A stretch of 64,000 nt of DNA from Mycolicibacterium flavescens (GTDB taxonomy: Bacteria; Actinomycetota; Actinomycetes; Mycobacteriales; Mycobacteriaceae). Shown piece after piece: positions 9,268 to 19,325 of this stretch (position 1 is the first letter of the stretch; each line of letters opens with the position of its first letter). The position numbers were made by a program, and so were the translations under genes. The stretch covers positions 74,185 to 138,184 of the forward strand of contig NZ_MIHA01000016.1 in NCBI RefSeq assembly GCF_001722335.1, written 5' to 3'. The notes beneath the pieces are model-generated. The model saw only the letters and a program-made list of their open reading frames with translations, had not been told where the DNA came from and did not search any database.

Positions 9268-9750
9268 TTACCAGGGGAACTTCGGCATGCCGAGCTTCAG
9301 CTTCGGCGGGCCGGGCAGTTGAAGCTTCGGTGCCGGCGGCAGCTGCAGCTTGGGCATCGGTGGGGCTTGCAGCTGCGGTGCCGGGAAGTCCGGCCAACCG
9401 ATGGCCGGCGGCGCGACCGTGATGTCCGGGACGACGTCGGGCAGACCCATGCCGAAGGACACCGGCACCGACACCTCGGCGAGCTTCGGCACGTCGACCG
9501 CACCCCAGTTCGGCGCCGGCAACTGCTTGGCGGCGTTGAGGATCTCGCACCAGTCGCCGCGGCAGGGCTCGGCTGGCTTCTCCTCGCGCGGCTGCTCTTC
9601 GGCGGCGCGGTTCTCGGTGCCGGGAGCGGGCGCGGGTGCGGGCACCGGACGCGGCGGCTCGGCGACGGCAACGCCGCTCGAGAGAAGGAGGGCGCCGAGG
9701 CCGGCCGCGGTCGCGAGGGTCGTTCGCGCAGCGATGTGCTTGAGGCTCAC
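9268..9750 (-). CDS. exported proline-rich protein of unknown function
   Basis: A 160-residue protein with a signal peptide (KHIAARTT, hydrophobic core LATAAGLGALLLSSGVAVA, cleavage near AVA-EPP). The mature part is a Pro/Ala spacer, then a segment with two close Cys (EPCRGDWCEIL) that could form a disulfide, then a Pro-rich tail with PKLQLPP-like repeats ending MPKFPW. The GTG at 9750 is chosen because AGGAG lies eight bases upstream and the signal peptide begins there; the frame stays open further upstream without support. I do not recognise a domain. It lies between the FAAL and the sugar dehydrogenase, all on the minus strand. Confidence 0.75.
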   Translation of the reverse strand: MSLKHIAARTTLATAAGLGALLLSSGVAVAEPPRPVPAPAPAPGTENRAAEEQPREEKPAEPCRGDWCEILNAAKQLPAPNWGAVDVPKLAEVSVPVSFGMGLPDVVPDITVAPPAIGWPDFPAPQLQAPPMPKLQLPPAPKLQLPGPPKLKLGMPKFPW

Positions 9751-9966
9751 TGATTCACTCCTGCCGTAGATACGACGATCATAGGTTGCTCGGGCGCAAA
9801 ATGTGACATCCATTCTGTGCGCGGATGGACTGCTGCGGACCCGATCGGGAATTCGCGGTAACCGCCAGATGACGAGCAATCGCTGCCGGGCTTCCCGGCA
9901 AGGCCGTTTGCCCGCCGGATTCCTGGACGACGCGCGGCCAGCAAATTTGTCGACATTAGCTTTTGA

Positions 9967-11700
9967 TCACGCGTCCAGCCGGGTGAACTGCCTGTTGTTG
10001 TACATCTCCACGCACGTCGAGCGGCGGATCTTGCCGCTGGTGGTGATCGGGATCGACCCGGGCGCCACCAGCACCAGTTCCGAGGCGCTCAGGCCGTGAT
10101 TGCGCGAGATGGCCGAGGCGACCTCACCTTTGATCGACTCGAACCGCGCGCGGACCTCTTCGTCGGTGTCGCCGCGCTTCTTGAGCTCGACAATCGCTAC
10201 CAACTTCTCGACGCGGGCGTCGGACACGGCGATCGCCGCGACGCGGCCGCCGGTGATCTCGCTGATCGTGGCCTCGATGTCCTCGGGATAGTGGTTGCGT
10301 CCGTAGACGATCAGCACGTCCTTGATGCGGCCCATGATGAACAGTTCGCCGTCGGACATGAAGCCGAGGTCACCGGTGCGCAGCCACTTGCTTTCGGGCA
10401 GACCGGCCGACGCGCTCACCAGCGTGCCACCGAACGTGCGGGCGGTCTCCTGCGGCTTCTGCCAGTAACCGGCGGCGACGTTCTCGCCGTGCACCCAGAT
10501 CTCGCCGATCGTGCCCGCGGGGCTCTCCGTGTTGGTCTCCGGGTCGACGATGCGCACCGTGACCGACTCCGGGGTGCCGTAGCTGATCAGCGGGGTGCCG
10601 CCGCCGGCGGCGCGGCGCTCGGCATGGCCGGCCGAGAGCTTCTCGGACTCGAAGTCGACGATCAGCGGGGCGCTGCCCGGCGCGCGGGTGGCCACGTACA
10701 CCGTCGCCTCCGCCAGACCGTACGACGCGCGGATGGCTTTCTCGGGGAAGCCGAACTTGGTGAACTTCTCGGTGAACCGCTGCACGGTCGCGGCGTGCAC
10801 GCGCTCGCTGCCGCTGATGACGCCGAGCACGTCGCTCAGATCCACTCCGGACATGTCGTCCTCGGTCGTGCGCTTGACCGCGAGCTCGAACGCGAAGTTC
10901 GGCGCCGCGGTCAGCGTGCGGCCGTGCTCGCCGAGCAACTGGATCCAGCGGGCCGGGCGCTCCAGGAACGACAGCGGGCTCATCAGCACGCTGGGCAGGC
11001 CGCCGAGGATCGGCACGCAGATGCCCAGCAGCAGTCCCATGTCGTGGTAGAAGGGCAGCCACGAGACGACCGCGGTGTTCGGCGGCGGGATCTTGCCGAT
11101 GTCGGTGAAGTAGTCGGCGTACATCTGCTCGAAGTTCGCCGACAGGTTGCGGTTGGTGACCATCACACCCGCGGGCTCGCGCGTCGAGCCCGAGGTGTAC
11201 TGCAGGTAGGCCACCTCCTGGCTGACGTCACCGCGGATCCGGCGGATCTTCTTGTTGTCGGACTCGAGGGTGTCCACCACCACGACGGTCGGGTTCGTCT
11301 CCGTCGCCTCGGCGTAGCGCCTGACATCCTCGGCGACTGCCGACGTCGTCAGGATCACGGTCGGAGCGGTGTCCCGCAGCACCGAGGTCACCCGCTCGTC
11401 GTGCGCGCCGGGTTGTGGCACCGAAAGCGGCACGGCGATCAGACCCGCCTGCAATGATCCGATGAAGGCAGCGATGTAGTCGAGGCTCTGAGGGGCGAGG
11501 ATGACCGCGCGGTCACCTTGCTCGCCGCAAACACTCAGCTCGGCCGCGACGTTTGCCGACCGCTTGTAGAGCTGAGAGTAGGTGAGCGTTTCCGGAAGCG
11601 GCGTGCCGTCGGGTGCATAGTCGATGAAAGTGAATGCCGTGTCGTTCGGCTGAAGACTGGAGCGTTCGCGCAACACGGCGGGAATGGAAGATCCCATCAT
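9967..11700 (-). CDS. long-chain fatty acyl-AMP ligase (FAAL, FadD23/26/28-type)
   Basis: A 577-residue adenylate-forming enzyme. It activates a fatty acid as acyl-AMP and normally hands it to a polyketide synthase instead of CoA. Motifs seen: P-loop YTSGSTREPAG, SWLPFYHDMGLLLG, the adenine-binding SYGLAEATVYVAT, LRTGDLGF and the C-terminal GRIKDVLIVYGRNHYPEDIE, ending TTSGKIRR. The whole chain aligns by eye with the M. tuberculosis FadD26/FadD28 group used for phthiocerol and sulfolipid-type lipids. No polyketide synthase gene is in the window, so its partner lies elsewhere or beyond the left edge. It sits beside glycosyltransferases and lipid exporters. Confidence 0.92.
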   Translation of the reverse strand: MMGSSIPAVLRERSSLQPNDTAFTFIDYAPDGTPLPETLTYSQLYKRSANVAAELSVCGEQGDRAVILAPQSLDYIAAFIGSLQAGLIAVPLSVPQPGAHDERVTSVLRDTAPTVILTTSAVAEDVRRYAEATETNPTVVVVDTLESDNKKIRRIRGDVSQEVAYLQYTSGSTREPAGVMVTNRNLSANFEQMYADYFTDIGKIPPPNTAVVSWLPFYHDMGLLLGICVPILGGLPSVLMSPLSFLERPARWIQLLGEHGRTLTAAPNFAFELAVKRTTEDDMSGVDLSDVLGVISGSERVHAATVQRFTEKFTKFGFPEKAIRASYGLAEATVYVATRAPGSAPLIVDFESEKLSAGHAERRAAGGGTPLISYGTPESVTVRIVDPETNTESPAGTIGEIWVHGENVAAGYWQKPQETARTFGGTLVSASAGLPESKWLRTGDLGFMSDGELFIMGRIKDVLIVYGRNHYPEDIEATISEITGGRVAAIAVSDARVEKLVAIVELKKRGDTDEEVRARFESIKGEVASAISRNHGLSASELVLVAPGSIPITTSGKIRRSTCVEMYNNRQFTRLDA

Positions 11701-12139
11701 CGGCGTACGTCGACCTTTCGTGTCTGGAGTGAAACCGGCTGCGAACAGCGTCTTTGCTAATTGACCGCGCGGATAATTGCTTCCAGCTTAAGCGTCCGCG
11801 GGTCGTACTGCGAACATTCGGTTGTAGACGATCGTAGAGCGCGAACGCCCAGTTTGCGTACTCCACGGAATGGCAAACGATAAAATCATCCGAATGAGAT
11901 TTGCTGGAAATCGTCCCTTCGCCACAAAGCAAAGCAAGCAAATGTGCGTGGAGCGACGTGATACTAGCTGACTCCCCGTTCTAGATCGATCTTGATTTCT
12001 CGGTCGAGTCGTTCCAGCGAAAAATTGTGACCATTCGCGGACTCGACGGACCGGCAATCGTGATCCACGGGCGGCGGCGGACGGGGCGCACGAGCCGCTC
12101 CAGCACCGTGTGAATATTTTGCCAGAGTGTCAATATAAA

Positions 12140-12157
12140 CTTCGCCCGACGGCGAAG
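12140..12157. other. short hairpin upstream of pat
   Basis: CTTCGCC-CGAC-GGCGAAG forms a perfect 7-bp stem with a 4-base loop. There is no T-run after it on either strand, so it is not a classical terminator. Role unknown. Confidence 0.3.
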
Positions 12158-12216
12158 CGGATGACCGCGGTTCCCTGGCAAGCACCGACGTGTTGCCGGT
12201 CCAGACGAGCAGCCCG

Positions 12217-13217
<1,001 letters not shown>

Positions 13218-13218
<1 letters not shown>

Positions 13219-14042
13219 TGCGGGTCCCGATCTCCAAGGACACCCGGCTGTGCATTTCGCTGTCCGGGCGGCCCAGCAGCATCGGCACCCGCTTCCACAA
13301 CTATCTCTACGACCTGCTGGGTCTCGACTACATCTACAAGGCGTTCACCACAACAGATATCGCCGCGGCCATCGCAGGCGTGCGTGCCCTGGGTATCCGA
13401 GGATGCTCGGTGTCGATGCCGTTCAAGCAGGACGTGCTCGCGCTCGTCGACGAAGTTGAGCCCTCCGCGCGGGCCATCGGCGCGGTCAACACAATCGTCA
13501 ACGACCTGACGGTGCCCGGCGGCCGGCTCGCCGCCTCGAACACCGATTACCTTGCGGTGCAACGCCTCATCGATGAGCACCGCCTGGAACCGACGCAGTC
13601 GGTGCTGGTGTACGGCAGCGGCGGGATGGCCAACGCCGTCGCCACCGCCTTCCGCGACCACGGCTTCGAGCGCGGCACCGTGGTGGCCCGCAACGCCGAG
13701 ACCGGCCGGGCGCTCGCCGACCGCATCGGCTACGACTACGCCGCCGAAGCGCACCGTGCCGATGTGGTCGTCAACGTCACGCCGGTCGGGATGGCCGGGG
13801 CCGCCGAGGCGGACCAGGTGCCGTTCAGCGACGCGGTGATCGCCGGTGCGCACACCGTGTTCGACGTGGTGGCGATACCGTCGGAGACGCCGCTGATCAG
13901 AGCCGCCCGGGCCGCCGAGGTCCGCGTGATCACCGGCGCCGAGGTGATCGCGCTGCAGGCCGCCGAGCAGTTCGAGCGCTACACCGGCGTGCGCCCGACC
14001 GTCGACCAGGTGATGGCCGCCTCCGCGGTGTCTAGGGCGTGA
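13218..14042 (+). CDS. shikimate 5-dehydrogenase (AroE)-like protein
   Basis: A 274-residue two-domain dehydrogenase of the AroE family. The N-terminal substrate pocket has SLSGRPSS where AroE has its Ser pair, the catalytic Lys is in CSVSMPFKQDV and the catalytic Asp in SNTDY. The NAD(P) site follows (VLVYGSGGMANAVATAF) and the chain ends with an AroE-like helix (EVIALQAAEQFERYTG). The replacement of VTxPFK by VSMPFK and other drift mark it as an AroE paralogue rather than the pathway enzyme. It is coupled to pat by a one-base stop/start overlap. Whether it reduces dehydroshikimate, quinate or another compound cannot be told from sequence. Confidence 0.8.
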
Positions 14043-14718
14043 TCTTGGTCTGCTCGTCGATGACGGCGGTCGCCTGGGCCAACGCGTCCATCTGATCCGC
14101 GGTCCCGTCGGCGTTCAGTTGCAGGACGAACAGGGCGTCCTGGCCCGGGATTACCACGGTCTTCTGGGCGATGGCCCGCTTCGCCCCGTCCTTGTCGTAG
14201 CTGCCGCCGAGCTGCACGGCCTCGAACCCGCCGAGTGTGGTCGGGCTGCCCGAGGTCGCGCCCTCGTATCCGGGCAGGTTCTGGATCTCGCCCGGCGCGA
14301 ACTCGAGGATCTTGGCCGGGTCGACGGGACCGGTCAGCTTGGACACCAGCGCGATGATGGTCGGTGGGCTCTGCGCGAATTTCGGGTCCTCGGAAATGAT
14401 TGCGCCGTAAGCCCATTGGGGCGTGGCCGGGCCGGCGTCGCGCCAGCCCGGCGGGAACGGCAGCTCGATCGCCGGCGAACCGGGGTCACCGCGCCTGACC
14501 GGCGTCTCCCGTATACCGTTGTCGCGGATGTAGTCCACGATCGTGTACTGCGGACCGGCCGCCTGCGCGGACGTCGGCGGCGCGGCTGCGCTGGTCTCCG
14601 AAGAGGTCTCCTCCGGGGCCGTTGCCTCGCTCTTGTCCTCTGAAGAGCAACCGGCGAGTCCCACGCCGAGTGCGACGGCCGCGACGGCGATCACGCCGGC
14701 TCTCATCGACCTGCTCAT
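14032..14718 (-). CDS. LpqN/LpqT-family lipoprotein
   Basis: A 228-residue lipoprotein. The signal peptide ends in the lipobox LAGC, followed by an acidic Ser/Thr/Ala linker and then the LpqN/LpqT-type domain (YTIVDYIRDNGI...IELPFPPGW...GAIISEDP...PPTIIALVSKLTGPVDPAKIL). The ATG at 14718 has GGGAG five bases upstream. A second member of this family, lpqT, lies near 51 kb. The gene converges on the AroE-like gene with an 11-bp tail overlap. The family is envelope-associated with no settled biochemical role. Confidence 0.85.
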   Translation of the reverse strand: MSRSMRAGVIAVAAVALGVGLAGCSSEDKSEATAPEETSSETSAAAPPTSAQAAGPQYTIVDYIRDNGIRETPVRRGDPGSPAIELPFPPGWRDAGPATPQWAYGAIISEDPKFAQSPPTIIALVSKLTGPVDPAKILEFAPGEIQNLPGYEGATSGSPTTLGGFEAVQLGGSYDKDGAKRAIAQKTVVIPGQDALFVLQLNADGTADQMDALAQATAVIDEQTKITP

Positions 14719-14909
14719 CGGTTCTCCCATCGGTTGTTCTGCGCCGTCGGTCGCGGCAGCCCCCGATGCGGGAAACTAGCTCATTTGCTGCCCGGTTGGC
14801 GGTGATTTCGCCGCCAAGAGCCGCCACCTGTTACAAACTTCTTGTACAAGGCGCGGGCGGCCCGGTTTCGGAGCTTGCTCGCCGGCAGCAGAGGGATGAG
14901 GGGGCCGCG

Positions 14910-16499
14910 ATGCGCGTGGTTGGTCGGTCGATTGCGGCCGTGGCGGTGGCACTCCTGAGCACGATCGCGCTGGCGGTGGCGTGGACCGCCGCCACGGCGG
15001 TGCAGTTGGCGGCCAGCGCGCTGATCATGGGGGGCACCGAGCATCCGCTGCGGCCGCCGACCGACGGGCCCGGCTTCGTCAACTCGTACCTGTACAACGC
15101 GGTCAACGAGTTCATCAACCTCGCCGCCGACACACCGACCGGCACCGGCGGCGCCCGCATCGACGACGTGGACGGTGAGGTCTACGCCGTGACCTATCCC
15201 GCCGAGTTCTTCCCGGTGTTCGGTCGTAAGACCTTCGAGACGTCGGTCGGCGAGGGCCGCGCGAACCTGAACCTGTGTGCCCGCGGCGCGGCGGCGTGCG
15301 GCTTCAACCAGGACCCCGCCGTCGACCCCGGCCCGCCGACGGGACCCCCGGCGGTCGGCGAGGACCTGGTGATCTTCGGCTACTCGCAGAGCGCCGTCGT
15401 CGCATCGCTGGTCAAGCGCGACCTGATCGCCAACCCGCGGGAAGGCGGCGCGACGTCGTTCTTCCTGCTCGCCAACCCGATGCGGCCCAACGGCGGCATC
15501 CTCGCGCTCGGTCCTCGCGGGCTGACGATCCCGATCCTCGGCATCCCGTTCTACGGGCCCACCCCGACGAACAGTTGCGAGCTCGGCGAGTGCATGCCGA
15601 CCGTCGACACCGCGGTGCAGTACGACATTCTCGGCGGGGATGCCCCGTCGAGCCTCACCAACGTGCTGGCGCTGATGAACGCCATGGCGGGTTACCTTCT
15701 GCTGCACGGCAACCTGGCGAACGCCAGCTTCGAGGACGCGCTGTACCAGGACTCGTACGGCGACACCGACTACTACCTGTATCCGACCGAGCGGCTGCCG
15801 ATCCTGATGCCGCTGAGCGCCATCGTGCCGTCGCCGATCCTCACCGCACTGGACGCGCCGCTGCGGGCGGCGATCGAAGGGGCCTACCACCGCGGGGTCA
15901 ACCCGGGGATTCCGATGGGCATGGGACTGACGTCGCTGCTGCCGTTCCACGACCCCGTGCGCACCGTCATCAACATCGTCCGGGCGATCCCGGTCGGCCT
16001 CGACGACGCGATCGCCGAAATGACCGGCAACCCGGACTTCCGCCCGTTCGGCACCACACCGACCACCAGCCCGTTCGGGGTCGGCGGCCGCGATCTGCCG
16101 CCGGCACCGGTCGACGAACCGGACGTGCCGGAAGAGGAAGAGTCAGATGAGGAGGACACGTCGCCGCTGAACGCGAGGGCCGCGAACGAGTCCGACGGTT
16201 CCGAGGACGACGATTCCGCTCCCGACGAGGAGGCGCAGGAGGAAGCCGACGACGACGCGTCGGTCGTCACTGGAACACCCGCCACCCAGCCGGGCAAGCC
16301 CAAGGTGCGCGGACCCATCGAGTTCGACTCCCGCAAGCAGGCCTCGACGCCGACGACCTCGGCGCCCGCGACCGGTCAGCCCACGACCGGCGAACCCGAG
16401 CCGGACGAACCGGAAGCCGACACCCCCGACGACTCCGACGACTCCGACGCCTCCGACGCCTCCGACGCCGACGCGTCCGACACCCCCGCGGCGGCCTAG
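14910..16499 (+). CDS. exported PE-PPE-domain alpha/beta hydrolase with acidic low-complexity tail
   Basis: A 529-residue protein that starts with a signal sequence or anchor (SIAAVAVALLSTIALAVAWTA). Residues ~50-380 are a PE-PPE (serine alpha/beta hydrolase) domain with the nucleophile elbow GYSQSAVVASL and downstream segments LANPMRPNGG and YQDSYGDTDYYLYPTERLP. The last ~150 residues are disordered, rich in Asp/Glu, Pro and Thr, ending in Ser-Asp/Ala repeats (DSDDSDASDASDADASD). It is not fused to a PE or PPE module. An esterase, cutinase-like or acyltransferase activity on envelope lipids is inferred from the fold. GAGGG precedes the ATG at 14910. Confidence 0.85.
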   Translation: MRVVGRSIAAVAVALLSTIALAVAWTAATAVQLAASALIMGGTEHPLRPPTDGPGFVNSYLYNAVNEFINLAADTPTGTGGARIDDVDGEVYAVTYPAEFFPVFGRKTFETSVGEGRANLNLCARGAAACGFNQDPAVDPGPPTGPPAVGEDLVIFGYSQSAVVASLVKRDLIANPREGGATSFFLLANPMRPNGGILALGPRGLTIPILGIPFYGPTPTNSCELGECMPTVDTAVQYDILGGDAPSSLTNVLALMNAMAGYLLLHGNLANASFEDALYQDSYGDTDYYLYPTERLPILMPLSAIVPSPILTALDAPLRAAIEGAYHRGVNPGIPMGMGLTSLLPFHDPVRTVINIVRAIPVGLDDAIAEMTGNPDFRPFGTTPTTSPFGVGGRDLPPAPVDEPDVPEEEESDEEDTSPLNARAANESDGSEDDDSAPDEEAQEEADDDASVVTGTPATQPGKPKVRGPIEFDSRKQASTPTTSAPATGQPTTGEPEPDEPEADTPDDSDDSDASDASDADASDTPAAA

Positions 16500-16813
16500 G
16501 TCTGCCGGTCGCAGTTCAGCGAGACGGTGATCGACCGGCTGACCACCACCGTGACGTACTCGCGGTCCTCGCCCTTGCCGACGCGGAACGTGCGCGTGAC
16601 CTCCTGCGGATTGCGGACGCTGGTCACCACGCACTGGTTGAGCGGCGCGGTGCCGACGCGGTCGATGACGACGTCGTATCCCGAGGCCTCGAGCTCGCCG
16701 ATGGTCTGCAGCGCCCCGCCGGGCTGTACCGGCTGCGCCGACGCGACCGCCGCAGAAGCCAGGATGACCCCCGCCGTCGCTGCTGTTGCTGCCACACTCC
16801 AAAGAGCACGCAT
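16496..16813 (-). CDS. small exported protein of unknown function
   Basis: A 105-residue protein with a signal peptide (RALWSVAATAATAGVILASAAVASA, cleavage near ASA-QPV). The mature part has two Cys (NQCVV and LNCDRQT, the latter at the C-terminus) that could form a disulfide, and a final beta-rich EDREYVTVVVSRSITVSLNC. GGAGG lies just upstream of the ATG at 16813. Its stop overlaps that of the PE-PPE gene and its start lies 25 bp from the divergent lipoprotein gene, so a short shared promoter is likely. It resembles small exported proteins common in mycobacteria; no function is known to me. Confidence 0.7.
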   Translation of the reverse strand: MRALWSVAATAATAGVILASAAVASAQPVQPGGALQTIGELEASGYDVVIDRVGTAPLNQCVVTSVRNPQEVTRTFRVGKGEDREYVTVVVSRSITVSLNCDRQT

Positions 16814-16838
16814 GACAGCCTCCGTCCCTTGAGAGTGG

Positions 16839-17540
16839 ATGTTGCTACCTGTTGATCGCCGCCGGCGCTTGAAACGTTGCAGCGTGTGGGCGTTGGCGTC
16901 CGTGGTCGTGGCATGCGGCGCACCACCGGAAACGGCGAGTGAACCGTCGCCGCAGGCGCAGACGCACATCAACCCGGCCCGCATCGACCGGGCGCGTGCC
17001 GCGCTGCCGGACGGATACGAGGTCGCCGACCTCGACGGCCGCGTCGCCCCCGTGACGGCCTGGGGTTACGGACCGCGGTGGAGCACCGACCCGGTGCAGT
17101 GCGCGGTGCTCGCCGACCCGGTCGGGGACCAGCCCACCACCGGATGGTCGGCGTCGGGGCCCGGCGGCATCGTCTACGCGGCCGTCGCCGCTGCGGCCGG
17201 CGCGATTGATCGGGTCGCCGCGGCGGGTGCGCCCGACCGCGCGATCGTCGACGCGTGCGCGCGCTGGACGGTCTCGGGTGGCCGCACCACCGGCAGCATC
17301 GAGCTGACACCGGCACCCGCGCTACCCGACGCGACGACCCTCGCGATGGCCACCACGAGCACCACCGTCGTCGAGGGCGGCACTGAAACCCGTTCGCGCG
17401 CCGACACCGTCACCGCATATCTCGCGGGTCACGTCGCGTTCGTCGCCGTCGTCACCGATCCCGGATCGGCGCATCCGCAACTCGACGCCGACTTCGCGGC
17501 CACGCTCCTGGCGGAAACGGTGTCGGCGTTACGCGGTTAG
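16839..17540 (+). CDS. DUF5642-like lipoprotein (first of a tandem pair)
   Basis: A 233-residue protein with a short basic N-terminus, a hydrophobic stretch and a lipobox VVAC, then a linker and a domain starting PARIDRARAALPDGYEVADLDG with a two-Cys core (VQCAVLADP and DACARWT). Pattern and length match the DUF5642/sensor-like lipoproteins of mycobacteria. The next gene downstream has the same layout, so this is probably a tandem paralogue pair. Function unknown. Confidence 0.7.
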   Translation: MLLPVDRRRRLKRCSVWALASVVVACGAPPETASEPSPQAQTHINPARIDRARAALPDGYEVADLDGRVAPVTAWGYGPRWSTDPVQCAVLADPVGDQPTTGWSASGPGGIVYAAVAAAAGAIDRVAAAGAPDRAIVDACARWTVSGGRTTGSIELTPAPALPDATTLAMATTSTTVVEGGTETRSRADTVTAYLAGHVAFVAVVTDPGSAHPQLDADFAATLLAETVSALRG

Positions 17541-17569
17541 ACGACCATCGCCGGGTAAGTTGTGCGGCG

Positions 17570-18226
17570 ATGTCGAACAGGGTGGTGGCGGTGCTCGCGT
17601 GCGCCGGCGTGCTCGCCGCGTGCGGGCAGTCCGGCCAGGACCTCTCCGACGCCGACATCGCCAAGGTCAAGGAGCTGCGGTCGAGCTTCGGTCCCGGGTT
17701 CACCGTCACCGATGTGGGGCCGACGGGCATCGACCCGCGGTTGCTCGGTCAGCAGTCGGTGCCCCCTGGCATGCAGTTCGAACCGGCTGACTGCGCGTCG
17801 TTCGCCAATCAGCAGATGGTGCCCGCGGGCGCGCATGGCAACATGGTCGCCACCACCGCCGAAGGCGAAGGGGTGCGGTTCATCACGATCGCGGTCGAGA
17901 CGTCGCAGGCCGCGGAAGTCAAAGTGCCCGCGGACAATTGCCGCAAGGTCGGATTCGCCGGCGGCGGCGTGCGGGGGCTGGTCGAAGAGGTCGAGGCGCC
18001 GCAGATCGAGGGTGTGCAGACGCTGGGCACCCACCGGGTGCTGCAGACCGTGGTCGACGGCAAGCCGCGCACCGGCGAGCTGTACAACTACGTCGCGGGC
18101 TTCGGGACGTTCCTGGTGATCGTCACCGCCAACCCGTTGGTGCTGCCCGACAAGCCGGTCGCCAAGGTCGACACGCAGCGCGCGCGCGACCTGTTGGCGT
18201 CAGCGGTGAAGGCCGTCCAGAACTAA
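17570..18226 (+). CDS. DUF5642-like lipoprotein (second of a tandem pair)
   Basis: A 218-residue lipoprotein with signal peptide and lipobox LAAC, then DIAKVKELRSSFGPGFTVTDVG and a domain with two Cys (PADCASF and DNCRKVGF). It is paralogous in layout to the preceding gene, 29 bp upstream on the same strand. It converges on the alkB-like gene with a 4-bp overlap of stop codons. Function unknown; surface location inferred from the lipobox. Confidence 0.75.
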   Translation: MSNRVVAVLACAGVLAACGQSGQDLSDADIAKVKELRSSFGPGFTVTDVGPTGIDPRLLGQQSVPPGMQFEPADCASFANQQMVPAGAHGNMVATTAEGEGVRFITIAVETSQAAEVKVPADNCRKVGFAGGGVRGLVEEVEAPQIEGVQTLGTHRVLQTVVDGKPRTGELYNYVAGFGTFLVIVTANPLVLPDKPVAKVDTQRARDLLASAVKAVQN

Positions 18227-18819
18227 CGCACGTCGTGCGGGCGGAACTGGATGCTGATCCGGGGGCCGACGGGACGCGTCGTCTTCGGGATCGCATGCTC
18301 CCAGGTGCGTTGACACGATCCGCCCATCACCAGCAGGTCGCCGTGCGAGTGCTGGAACCGCAGCGACTTGCCGCCGCCACGCGGGCGCAGCGCGAAAGTC
18401 CTTGTGGCGCCGAGCCCGACGATCGCCACCATGGTGTCCTCGGTGCTGCTGCGGCCGATCGTGTCGCCGTGCCAGGCGACGCTGTCGTTGCCGTCGCGGT
18501 ACAGGCACAGGCCGGCGGTGGTGAACGGCTCGCCGAGTTCACCGGCGTAGGCGTCGTTCAGTCGGCGCCGGATCTGTTTGAGGCGCGGATGCGGTGGCGG
18601 TTCGTCGACCAGACGGTGGAAGCTGACCAGTCGCGGCACGTCGACCACGCGGTCGTACATCGGCCTGCGCTCGGCGCGCCACGGGATGGTGTCGATCAGC
18701 TCGCGGAACAGGCAGTCGGCATCGTCGAGCCAGCCGGACCGAAAGTCGACCCAGGCCCCGTCGCCGAGGTGGCGGCGCTCGGCGTGCTCGAACAGCGAGC
18801 TCTGCAGAGCCAGCTCCAT
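18223..18819 (-). CDS. alkB: AlkB-type 2-oxoglutarate/Fe(II) dioxygenase
   Basis: A 198-residue protein, orthologous by position to M. tuberculosis Rv1000c, that should oxidatively demethylate alkylated bases. The Fe(II)-binding residues are seen in WHGDTIG (His and Asp) and HAIPKT (distal His), with the 2-oxoglutarate-binding Arg in PRISIQFR; the substrate lid segment LCLYRDGNDSVAWH also fits AlkB. The ATG at 18819 is chosen over an upstream in-frame ATG because it matches the family length. It follows soxR on the same strand by 34 bp, so redox-linked co-expression is plausible. Confidence 0.88.
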   Translation of the reverse strand: MELALQSSLFEHAERRHLGDGAWVDFRSGWLDDADCLFRELIDTIPWRAERRPMYDRVVDVPRLVSFHRLVDEPPPHPRLKQIRRRLNDAYAGELGEPFTTAGLCLYRDGNDSVAWHGDTIGRSSTEDTMVAIVGLGATRTFALRPRGGGKSLRFQHSHGDLLVMGGSCQRTWEHAIPKTTRPVGPRISIQFRPHDVR

Positions 18820-18853
18820 GCCGGCCAGTTTATCGCACACCCGTTCGATCTGG

Positions 18854-19288
18854 TCAGAGCCGGACGGCACCGGGCCCCTTCTCGGCGAGCATGTCGCCGG
18901 GGTTGGTCAGCGCGCAGGTCTTCAGGCTCAGGCAGCCGCAGCCGATGCAGCCGGTCAGGTTGTCGCGGAGCCGCTGCAGGTGCAGGATCCGGTCGTCGAG
19001 GTCCTGGCGCCAGCCGGCGGAGAGCCGCGCCCAGTCCTTGCTCGTGGGCACCCGGTCGGTCGGCAGCGAGGCCAGCGCCTCGCGGATGCGTGACAGCGGG
19101 ATGCCGAGCCGCTGCGACATCCGGATGAACGCGACGCGGCGCAGGGTTTCGCGGGCGTAGCGGCGTTGATTGCCGGTGGTGCGCCTGCTGTGGATGAGGC
19201 CTTCGCGTTCGTAGAAGTGCAGCGCCGAGACCGCAACACCGCTGCGGGCGGACAGCTCGCCGGGAGTCAGCTCGGGAATCAACTCCAT
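18854..19288 (-). CDS. soxR: redox-sensitive MerR-family activator SoxR
   Basis: A 144-residue MerR protein. The N-terminal winged helix ([26 protein letters not shown]) is followed by a dimerisation helix and the diagnostic [2Fe-2S] motif [12 protein letters not shown] (Cys114, 117, 119, 125; CX2CXCX5C). SoxR activates target promoters when its cluster is oxidised, typically by redox-cycling compounds. The ATG at 19288 is preferred: a TATGGT -10 box ends seven bases upstream, and a SoxR-like operator overlaps it. The gene is divergent from arcA and followed by alkB. Confidence 0.93.
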   Translation of the reverse strand: MELIPELTPGELSARSGVAVSALHFYEREGLIHSRRTTGNQRRYARETLRRVAFIRMSQRLGIPLSRIREALASLPTDRVPTSKDWARLSAGWRQDLDDRILHLQRLRDNLTGCIGCGCLSLKTCALTNPGDMLAEKGPGAVRL

Positions 19289-19290
19289 AA

Positions 19291-19308
19291 CATCAACCAT
19301 AGTTGAGG
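19291..19308. promoter_or_regulatory. candidate SoxR operator and soxR -10 region
   Basis: CATCAACCATAGTTGAGG is an 18-bp near-palindrome, with CATCAAC/GTTGAGG arms around CATA. It closely resembles the E. coli soxS box CCTCAAGTTAACTTGAGG. On the minus strand it contains TATGGT, seven bases before the soxR ATG. It lies in the short gap between divergent soxR and arcA and could control both. Confidence 0.6.
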
Positions 19309-19325
19309 TGGGGTGGGGTATTACG

